A program made the translations under genes and the position numbers. The notes beneath the pieces were generated by a model. It was not told where the DNA came from. It ran no database searches and saw only the letters and a list, made by a program, of their open reading frames with translations. A stretch of DNA of 22,460 nucleotides from DATIJJ01 sp039936115 (GTDB taxonomy: Bacteria; Pseudomonadota; Gammaproteobacteria; DSM-16500), in the NCBI GenBank assembly GCA_039936115.1, contig JBDTIZ010000304.1, positions 1-22,460 of the forward strand. The letters are read 5' to 3'. The first letter of the stretch is position 1, and each line of letters opens with the position of its first letter. This document shows, one piece after another, positions 1 to 5,832 of the stretch.

Positions 1-126
1 GCCGCAATGTCAAACTATCGACGACTATGAAAAATTACTCCCTTATAAAATTGATAGATCGTTATTGGCGCCTAGTGTGAATTAAAATAATTTAGGTGGG
101 TAGAGGGTGGTTTAATTAGCGCTTAC
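1..126 (+). mobile_element. IS66-like insertion sequence, right-end fragment
   Basis: The segment begins inside an open frame (2-85) that resembles the extreme C-terminus of an IS66-family TnpC transposase. It ends at GCGCTTAC (119-126). Read from the other strand this end begins GTAAGCGC, matching the GTAAGCG start typical of IS66-family terminal repeats (family knowledge recalled, not searched). The neighbouring minus-strand gene runs across this edge and takes its last codons and stop from the element, as expected for an insertion into that gene. The rest of the element lies left of the window, so the second terminal repeat and the usual 8-bp target duplication cannot be checked. Confidence 0.5.
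2..85 (+). CDS. IS66-type transposase (TnpC) C-terminal fragment, partial
   Basis: The frame is open from the first base and ends at TAA 83-85, giving 27 residues that include DDYEKLLPYKI. IS66 transposases commonly end shortly after an LLPWN-like sequence in the IS66 C-terminal element, and the IS-like right terminus follows 41 bases later. The visible stretch is very short, so the family call rests on this motif and on position. It could also be the tail of another gene whose body lies outside the window. Confidence 0.4.
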   Translation, partial: PQCQTIDDYEKLLPYKIDRSLLAPSVN

Positions 127-451
127 GATTGTTCTGATCACTTAATGCATGGTTGGCTAGTGTTTCTGTAAGGGTAAAAGTGATCTTGTTGTTGGTGAAA
201 TTCATACCAAGTATTTGACGTGACGATTTTGTAAATGATCTGAATTGAATGAATACCCATCTAGGCCATTTGTCCTCTGGTTTGAACTCATCCCAATAGG
301 CATTTTCTTTATATAGTATTTCGGCAAATCTAGAAGCAAGGTCATGGTTGTCAACTGGCGGGCTAAAGTCGCCATAATTGAATTTGGAAATGCATTCTTC
401 AATATATTTTTCAAAGGATTTATTTTCGGTAAGATTCATATTATATCTCAT
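116..451 (-). CDS. Hypothetical protein, 3' end truncated by the IS66-like insertion
   Basis: I do not recognise this 111-residue protein. It is soluble, with no membrane segment, and has an aromatic-rich middle (WPRWVFIQFRSF). Its ATG (449-451) overlaps the TAA of the preceding gene as TAATG, so translation is probably coupled, making it the third gene of the Fic operon. An alternative start lies four codons in (MNLTENK, ATG ending at 439). The final codons and the TAA at 116-118 fall inside the IS66-like end (GTAAGCGC read on this strand), so the original C-terminus is lost and the present tail NRKR is at least partly IS-derived. Whether the shortened product works is unknown. Confidence 0.65.
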   Translation of the reverse strand: MRYNMNLTENKSFEKYIEECISKFNYGDFSPPVDNHDLASRFAEILYKENAYWDEFKPEDKWPRWVFIQFRSFTKSSRQILGMNFTNNKITFTLTETLANHALSDQNNRKR

Positions 452-906
452 TATTGTTGTGTTGATTTTGTTTCGCTGTCAATCTCTTCGAGAACTTTTT
501 CCATACCGCTGCTTGTTTTAAACGTAGGCAGGTCAATTTTCTTAAAGAAATTCAACAGACCAGCTTGCTCTATTTGAGAAGCGTAACTACCAAGGGGATG
601 TTTGCCTGTTCTGATTTGAACTTCAGCAATAATGTATTTCATTTCATGCTCTTTATCGAGACTTGAAATTCCGGATTTGATAAGGGCACTAATTCCGGTA
701 TCTTTTGACGCGTTATACATTTGCAAGAAGCTAGCGATAACATTTTCCATTTTTTCTGCTGAAACTTTTTCTGAATGTAATTGCTTAATGTATTCGGAAT
801 TCTTGTCTGACATGGCTAATACAAATTTTTTGTTTTCCTTGTATAGGTATATTGCAACAATAGGTGATATTAAAGAAATAATTAATCCAATAATAGTTAA
901 CTCCAT
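451..906 (-). CDS. Membrane-anchored protein of unknown function in the Fic operon
   Basis: This 151-residue protein starts with a hydrophobic segment at about residues 4-21 (LTIIGLIISLISPIVAIYL), followed by KENKK. That pattern fits a single N-terminal membrane anchor with a cytoplasmic remainder. Residues 22-60 are charged and helical-looking, possibly a short coiled coil. No catalytic motif was recognised. It lies 23 bases downstream of the Fic gene and overlaps the next gene at TAATG, so the three are probably co-transcribed. A membrane-tethered partner or target of the Fic enzyme is conceivable, but this is inference from position only. Confidence 0.75.
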   Translation of the reverse strand: MELTIIGLIISLISPIVAIYLYKENKKFVLAMSDKNSEYIKQLHSEKVSAEKMENVIASFLQMYNASKDTGISALIKSGISSLDKEHEMKYIIAEVQIRTGKHPLGSYASQIEQAGLLNFFKKIDLPTFKTSSGMEKVLEEIDSETKSTQQ

Positions 907-929
907 GGCGCCTCCTGGGTATCTTACAA

Positions 930-2087
930 TTAATCTTTGACGGGTAGGAATCCTTTTTCATCTAATGATTTGATAACACCTCTTAATAAGTAATTATTGT
1001 CAAATCGTATTACATATTTTCGTTTCCCTTCGCTTTCAGGTGTTAGCATCTTTTTTTCAATTAATTTTCGAATTTGTCGCGATATTTCTGACCCTGCTTT
1101 CCCTGGGAAAAGATCAGTTAGGTCAGACGCTTGAACTACTTGCTTATCAATGACTCGTTTTAATACTTTAGATTCGCTCTCGGTTATATATTTTCTTTCA
1201 AGCGAGTGATTGATGGTTGGTAGAAGTATTTCTTTTTGTAAGTATCCATAATCGAGTAATTTGTCGATTTTTTCAATTTCATCTTTTAATCCTTTTAACA
1301 CGTATTCACACCACATTAGCAACCCTTCATCAGTTCCTTTATCAGCGATTGATAGGTTGTGATAATAGTTATCCCTATCGTTACAAAAAATAGCTGTTGG
1401 GTTTAATATCCGGCCTGCGCTAACATTGAAACCTAGTTTAACCAACATCGCGTAAGTGAATAATCGAACAGTTCTTCCATTGCCATTAGTGAATGGATGT
1501 ACCCAGACGAAACGATGGTGCGCTATCGCAATTTTGAGAAGGTCATGTTTGGCACTGTCTTTTTGATTTATAAATTCGAAAAGATCATCCATATATTGAC
1601 TGACAGTGCTCATGTCCGGTGGAACGTGCATTGACCTGGAGATTTTTACATTTTTAGCTCTGTACTCACCAGGAGTTTTGTCGCCTTCACCTTGCGGGGG
1701 TGGTGCTAACCCATTAACAATCATTTTATGTATTTCACTAATGAAAATGCGATTAATAGGCGTACCATCAATCTGATCTTCAATGAAGTTCATTGTTTCT
1801 TCGATATTTTGAATCTCTTTTATGTTTGGTGCTGCCTGCTCTTTCTGATCAATTTTCGTTTCAATATATTCTGCAATTGTGGTGTTATTTCCTTCAATTC
1901 TAGCTGACCCAATACTCTCTAGGGTGTGGAATATATGCTTTAATTGGAAGAATACTCGTGGATGGGTGGTGCCCCCTAGGCGCTTTTTTCGTAAGTGTTC
2001 CAGTTCGATAATTAAATCAGTCAATCTTGAGCCAAATGAGGGTTCGACTAATCTTAGGTCGTGATGTTCGAATCTAGCTTCAGACAT
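930..2087 (-). CDS. Fic-domain protein with winged-helix C-terminus (probable AMP transferase)
   Basis: The 385-residue protein carries the Fic core motif HPFTNGNGRTVR, with catalytic His197 and Arg205. Fic enzymes usually transfer AMP from ATP to a hydroxyl on a target protein. The canonical Asp/Glu that helps bind metal (HxFx[D/E]GNGR) is Asn201 here, a variant seen in some Fic proteins. Residues 61-66 (SARIEG) match the inhibitory-helix motif [S/T]xxxE[G/N], with Glu65 as the likely inhibitory glutamate. The inhibitory helix is thus in the same chain, on the N-terminal side (class II layout). Residues about 295-375 look like a winged helix-turn-helix, so DNA binding or self-regulation is possible. 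It is the first gene of a leftward operon with two small unknown genes. The start ATG (2085-2087) has only a weak ribosome site. Confidence 0.9.
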   Translation of the reverse strand: MSEARFEHHDLRLVEPSFGSRLTDLIIELEHLRKKRLGGTTHPRVFFQLKHIFHTLESIGSARIEGNNTTIAEYIETKIDQKEQAAPNIKEIQNIEETMNFIEDQIDGTPINRIFISEIHKMIVNGLAPPPQGEGDKTPGEYRAKNVKISRSMHVPPDMSTVSQYMDDLFEFINQKDSAKHDLLKIAIAHHRFVWVHPFTNGNGRTVRLFTYAMLVKLGFNVSAGRILNPTAIFCNDRDNYYHNLSIADKGTDEGLLMWCEYVLKGLKDEIEKIDKLLDYGYLQKEILLPTINHSLERKYITESESKVLKRVIDKQVVQASDLTDLFPGKAGSEISRQIRKLIEKKMLTPESEGKRKYVIRFDNNYLLRGVIKSLDEKGFLPVKD

Positions 2088-2132
2088 TTAACAGGCCGCT
2101 CCAAATGAATTAACAATGAGATTAAAAACAAT

Positions 2133-2205
2133 TAACATTAAAATATAAAATACACTATATAATCAATTAGTTAATCAATATAATGTTATTATAACATTTA
2201 ACATT
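2133..2205. promoter_or_regulatory. TAACATT half-sites and palindrome between the Fic operon and nuclease gene
   Basis: The very AT-rich divergent region 2088-2349 (262 bp) holds three TAACATT copies on the plus strand (2133-2139, 2192-2198, 2199-2205) and one inverted copy AATGTTA (2182-2188). Two of these make a perfect palindrome, AATGTTAT-T-ATAACATT, at 2182-2198. This layout suits an operator for a dimeric regulator; the winged-helix part of the Fic protein is the nearest candidate (inference). I could not define convincing -35/-10 boxes. Confidence 0.45.
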
Positions 2206-2265
2206 AGCCAATTCTAGATTTGAGGAAATAAATACTGAACTTTAAATAAGGCTTATAATTGAACT

Positions 2266-2307
2266 ATGAGTCTCACTCTCGATGCTCGAGTTGATGCCTA
2301 TATCTAA
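2266..2307 (+). other. 13-codon mini-ORF in the leader of the nuclease gene
   Basis: ATG at 2266 opens a 13-codon frame (MSLTLDARVDAYI) that stops at TAA 2305-2307, 42 bases before the nuclease start. No clear Shine-Dalgarno sequence precedes it. It could be a leader peptide or the decayed start of an older gene. It could equally be chance. Confidence 0.2.
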
Positions 2308-2349
2308 AAAGAACGATATGTCGAAAAATATAAACTTAAGTGAGGCGTT

Positions 2350-3777
2350 ATGAGCCAGTTATTAGAAATCAGCCCATCTATGTTTTTTCAGTATGCAAAG
2401 TCGCCACATTGGATATGGTACGACATTCACGGGGATCAATCTAAAAAAATTGAATTGCCTGAGTTAACGCTACGACTAATTGAAGGTGGTGTTTTGCACG
2501 AAGAAGATTGCGTCAAAGAAATGCAAAAAGTCACTATCGATAAAAGTTTATCTAATGAAGAGGCAGAAAAATTAACCCTAGAATACATGAAAGCTGGAAA
2601 AGAGCTTATATATCAGGGCGTCATATCTTGTATAGATGGTGATGTGAAATTCAAAGGCCGTCCGGATTTTCTCAAGAAATGCAGTGGCACTTCAATTTTT
2701 GGTGACTACTATTACATACCAATAGAAATAAAAAACTCAATGAATTTTGATGATAAACCAGAGTACAAAAAACAATTAATGTTGTATGCGCTCATTTTGG
2801 AAAAAATACAGGGATATAGACCACCAACAGGAGGCTTCATTAATAAAAATAAAGAAGATGTTGTCTGTGAATTAACAGACAAAATACTACAAAGCACTAC
2901 CGAAACTATCGGTAATATTTTGAGTATTCTTAGAGGAGAAGAGCCTCATTTAAAAATTACCAAGGATGCGCTGGGGACGCCTTGGGTAGATGTTCTGCTG
3001 ACCTATGCGGAGCAAAAATCAGATATTTCATTGTTGTATGATATTAGGTCTTCAGTAATTCTTGGCTTAAAGAGTGAAAACATAGTCACATTAAGTGACA
3101 TGGCTACATGTGATGTAGCTTTGCTGCCAAAAATAAAAGGCGCCAGCATTGAAACTTTAAGACGATTACAGAAACAAGCTAAATCACTTGTTGATGACGA
3201 GATAATCCTTATATCCAAACCAGATATACCAGAGGCAAAAACAAAAATTTATTTTGATATTGAGGGTAATCCATTGCTTGGGGTGGAGTATCTGTTTGGA
3301 TTTTTGATTGTAAGAGAGAATTCGGAGCCAATTTTTAAATATTTTATAAGTGAAAAGCCAGATGATGAAAAAAAGATGTGGGAAGAATTTCTGTCATGGC
3401 TCAAGAGTGAAAAATTCGATAATTATAAAGTGTATCATTTTCACCACTACGAAAAAACACAGCTTAATAAACTATCGAAAAGATACGGCGGAGGTGAAGT
3501 GACGGATCATTTTATTGCAAATCTGGTTGATCTTTCAAAAAAAATAACTGATTCATACATATTCCCAGTTTATTTTTATTCTATTAAGGATATAGCTAAG
3601 CACCTTAATTTTAAGTGGCAACATGAAAAGGCTGGAGGTGCTCAAAGCATATTTTGGTATGAAGAATGGCTAGAAACTGGGGATAGGAAAATACTGCAAG
3701 ACATTATTAATTATAATGAGGATGATGTTAGGGCAACTGAATTTTTACATGATTGGTTAAATAAGCAATCTAAATAA
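2350..3777 (+). CDS. TM0106-like RecB-family / RNase H-fold nuclease (COG2251 type)
   Basis: The 475-residue protein has two predicted nuclease folds. Residues about 85-150 show a PD-(D/E)xK RecB-like site: Asp106 in GRPDF, Glu126-x-Lys128 in EIK, and Gln142xxxTyr146. Residues about 298-472 show a DEDD-type exonuclease/RNase H fold: Asp303 and Glu305 in YFDIEG, Asp394 in NLVDL, and the NEDD motif at 456-459. The linker looks helical, with a possible helix-hairpin-helix. This matches the short stand-alone form of the TM0106 family, which in other proteins is fused to a helicase. A cysteine cluster often present between the two folds is not visible here. GAGG at 2341-2344 supports the ATG. Such nucleases occur in defence and repair settings; the substrate is unknown. 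Confidence 0.85.
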   Translation: MSQLLEISPSMFFQYAKSPHWIWYDIHGDQSKKIELPELTLRLIEGGVLHEEDCVKEMQKVTIDKSLSNEEAEKLTLEYMKAGKELIYQGVISCIDGDVKFKGRPDFLKKCSGTSIFGDYYYIPIEIKNSMNFDDKPEYKKQLMLYALILEKIQGYRPPTGGFINKNKEDVVCELTDKILQSTTETIGNILSILRGEEPHLKITKDALGTPWVDVLLTYAEQKSDISLLYDIRSSVILGLKSENIVTLSDMATCDVALLPKIKGASIETLRRLQKQAKSLVDDEIILISKPDIPEAKTKIYFDIEGNPLLGVEYLFGFLIVRENSEPIFKYFISEKPDDEKKMWEEFLSWLKSEKFDNYKVYHFHHYEKTQLNKLSKRYGGGEVTDHFIANLVDLSKKITDSYIFPVYFYSIKDIAKHLNFKWQHEKAGGAQSIFWYEEWLETGDRKILQDIINYNEDDVRATEFLHDWLNKQSK

Positions 3778-4688
3778 GACGAGGAAATTGCTTCAATTAT
3801 GATTTCATAAAATGAATCAGAGCAAGCCGCACTGTAAAGCCGTATTTTTTTATCTGAACACAAGCCATGCACACGCTTACGCTTGTCCCCGTCCATTTGA
3901 TTGCCGATGATAACACCTGTAACTTTCAAAAATGGTGCAAATATTTCAAGCGGAAGCAAGCCATTTTCTTCACTATTACCGTTTACAATCAAACGAAATT
4001 CATCCTCATGTTCCCATTCAATGGATTTAACACCAACCGAATTTTTAACAAAATATTCGAGTTGATCGTATTCGTTAGTTATTTTAGCGGAATCATCATA
4101 AATAATTGATGGTATTGTTTTGCTGTATCGAACTTTTGCAAATACAAATGCTTGTGGGTGTTCACGTAGTTTAGATGATAAAATTTGTGACCCTCGGTGA
4201 ATGTTATTGATAAATTCATCTAATTTTTTAGGTTCAATTAAAGTTGATTTACGCAGATGATTAAAATCTAGCTCGAACTCAACGCAATAACCTTTGTGGT
4301 TATCAGCATAATAAGCCCACATGGGAATATTATTATTTTTTCTTGTTAAAGATAGCGCCCCATGTCTGCCAAAATTTGAAATTCGTATGTGATTATTTAA
4401 ATGATAATCTTGGAGTTCTTTTGAATTTAAAAAACTTTTAAATTCGTCTTCTGTTAGTTCAGGCATGCCATTTAAACGATATTCTTTCAAAAGGCGACTA
4501 GAAATATCGGGATTATCTAAAATGAATTGGAGGGAATATCGTACTAAAGTACACCTTCCCTCAAAGGGATCGTTAAATTTTGATAGCGGAGTTAACCAAA
4601 CCTTCTGATCTAAATAATTCTGGAGATAGGTAAAATGTTTATCGTCTGATAAAGGTTGGTACTTATAGAATTTCAAAATATTGTTCAT
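3711..4688 (-). CDS. DUF2971 domain protein
   Basis: The family signature is the region ISNFGRHGALSLTRKNNNIPMWAYYADNHKGYCVEFEL, which matches the DUF2971 hallmark of a short strand, PMWAxYADNHKGxCxEF. The biochemical role of DUF2971 is unknown, though members are frequent near defence and mobile genes. I chose the ATG at 4686-4688 (MNNILKF) because AAGGGG lies 8 bases upstream and it begins 2 bases after the previous stop. An upstream start at 4715 would overlap the previous gene. The last 22 residues are read antisense to the end of the convergent nuclease gene, across its NEDD codons. They lie beyond what looks like the natural domain end (about YEIIIE), so the tail may be a read-through product of a recombination joint. 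Confidence 0.8.
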   Translation of the reverse strand: MNNILKFYKYQPLSDDKHFTYLQNYLDQKVWLTPLSKFNDPFEGRCTLVRYSLQFILDNPDISSRLLKEYRLNGMPELTEDEFKSFLNSKELQDYHLNNHIRISNFGRHGALSLTRKNNNIPMWAYYADNHKGYCVEFELDFNHLRKSTLIEPKKLDEFINNIHRGSQILSSKLREHPQAFVFAKVRYSKTIPSIIYDDSAKITNEYDQLEYFVKNSVGVKSIEWEHEDEFRLIVNGNSEENGLLPLEIFAPFLKVTGVIIGNQMDGDKRKRVHGLCSDKKIRLYSAACSDSFYEIIIEAISSSYLDCLFNQSCKNSVALTSSSL

Positions 4689-4690
4689 TA

Positions 4691-5041
4691 TTACCAACCC
4701 CTTTGTTTTTTCCATTCTTCATCTTGTATTTTGCTTGCTGCTTGGTCAAGCTGCCAACGCTGATGCTTTAGGAAATCAGTAAACTTCTCAGCTTCATCAA
4801 TGGTCATTTCACCTTTGGCGACAGCTTGCGTGATATTGTTGGCAATTTGCAGCATATTATCGCCGGAATCTATTCTTCCTTCGGGGAGATCAAAATTAAT
4901 CCCACTATCTGCTTTGGTGCGCGGAATAATACGTTCAACGCAGAGGCGAAGGGCAGTAAGATCGCCTGCTAATGCGCGCTCAATTAATTTTTCAATGATT
5001 GCATTTGCATGTTGATCAAGCATGACGCGGAGAGTTGCCAT
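4691..5041 (-). CDS. DUF5681-like protein, lacking the usual N-terminal GNPxGRP region
   Basis: The 116 residues match the body of DUF5681 proteins as I know them: a helix with RALAGDLTALRLCVERIIPRTK, then a FDLP segment, then a helical pair with AVAKGEMTIDEAEKF. Family members normally begin with a basic GNPxGRPKG stretch, which is absent, so this is a short or N-terminally trimmed version. AAGGAGA at 5048-5054 places the ATG at 5041 well, so translation is probably intact. DUF5681 genes are common in prophages and integrative elements, and their role is unknown. It follows the zinc-ribbon gene by 38 bases and is probably co-transcribed with it. Confidence 0.65.
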   Translation of the reverse strand: MATLRVMLDQHANAIIEKLIERALAGDLTALRLCVERIIPRTKADSGINFDLPEGRIDSGDNMLQIANNITQAVAKGEMTIDEAEKFTDFLKHQRWQLDQAASKIQDEEWKKQRGW

Positions 5042-5079
5042 ATTAATTCTCCTTACTTGGTAAGTTAAATAGCTTTCAT

Positions 5080-5691
5080 CTAGTATAAATCAAACATATT
5101 AATTCCGAATCGTAATGCTGCTTCTCGTAATGAAAGATTAACCAATTCATTATGAAAAAAGCATAACCGTTCGAAGGTTTTCCAGTGCATGCCTTTTGGT
5201 TTTAATCCTTCACCGTTTAAAATGCCAGGTTCCCATCCCATGCGCTCGCGAATTTTGTCAGCTTTTCTGGTGGCGCGATCGTCAATATTTTCACGCTGGC
5301 TAGGATATGCCAATTGGTTACAGTGACGGCAGGCAAATACTGTGCCTCCATACAAAATAGCTACACGTCGTCCACAATTTTGTGCGGGACAACGAAACCA
5401 TGGCCGTTTGCCACCATAACTGCAAGGCGACCATTCAAGATCAATCGGATAATTCATATCTTTCCATTCTTCTAAATACTTGTATCGATAACTTAATATG
5501 ACGCATTTTTCAGCGACTAATATACGAATCGATCCGGTAATTTCGTCGTTTCGATACCACTTGGTGTTGAAAGAAGTCCCAGGAGTGAGAAAACCTTCTC
5601 GGTGCCATTTTCTGATATCGATAGAGTGGTAATTGTTAGTTGTAGATTTTGCACTGTAATACCAATGTCTCCCGCTACCTAATCCGCCCAT
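5080..5691 (-). CDS. Zinc-ribbon protein of integrative elements, function unknown
   Basis: The 203-residue protein starts MGGLGSGRHW, an opening I associate with a conserved protein family of mobile elements. It has two metal-binding pairs: CPAQNC (C-x4-C) and CRHC (C-x2-C) with YGGTVFA between them, a classic zinc ribbon at about residues 104-126. After it comes an arginine-rich segment (ATRKADKIRERMGW), then a C-terminal helix-turn-helix-like stretch (LSLREAALRFGI). The start was moved 12 codons in from the longest frame because GGAGG (5697-5701) sits 5 bases before this ATG. It follows the hairpin at 5771-5820 and the primase/helicase gene, and belongs to the island replication module. 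Nucleic-acid binding is likely; the exact role is unknown. Confidence 0.75.
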   Translation of the reverse strand: MGGLGSGRHWYYSAKSTTNNYHSIDIRKWHREGFLTPGTSFNTKWYRNDEITGSIRILVAEKCVILSYRYKYLEEWKDMNYPIDLEWSPCSYGGKRPWFRCPAQNCGRRVAILYGGTVFACRHCNQLAYPSQRENIDDRATRKADKIRERMGWEPGILNGEGLKPKGMHWKTFERLCFFHNELVNLSLREAALRFGINMFDLY

Positions 5692-5770
5692 TTTTACCTC
5701 CATTATTTTACCGAAATCATTTGGCAATTTAGCATTTAAATTTCAATAAACAATTATCAAAGTGAAGTCG

Positions 5771-5820
5771 TTAATGTCTTGAAGTCTTAAGCCGCGGAGA
5801 CATTAAGACTTGCAAGACAT
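5771..5820. repeat. Long inverted repeat with two mutually exclusive hairpins, downstream of the primase gene
   Basis: Arms 5774-5790 (ATGTCTTGAAGTCTTAA) and 5803-5820 (TTAAGACTTGCAAGACAT) pair over 17 bp with one bulged C. The 12-base loop contains the CCGCGG palindrome. A second fold pairs TTAATGTCT (5771-5779) perfectly with AGACATTAA (5798-5806); it uses some of the same bases, so both cannot form at once. GTCTT/AAGAC units recur in both arms. No T-run follows on either strand, so a standard terminator is unlikely. An origin or iteron-type site for the adjacent replication protein, or an mRNA switch ahead of the zinc-ribbon gene, are possibilities. Confidence 0.7.
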
Positions 5821-5832
5821 CAATTCTAAAAG

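Noticed and set aside
2266..2307. Start of a DUF1801-like gene (MSLTLDARVDAYI)
   Set aside because: Only 13 codons are present, and the following sequence in all frames gives no continuation of that family. Kept only as a low-confidence leader ORF.
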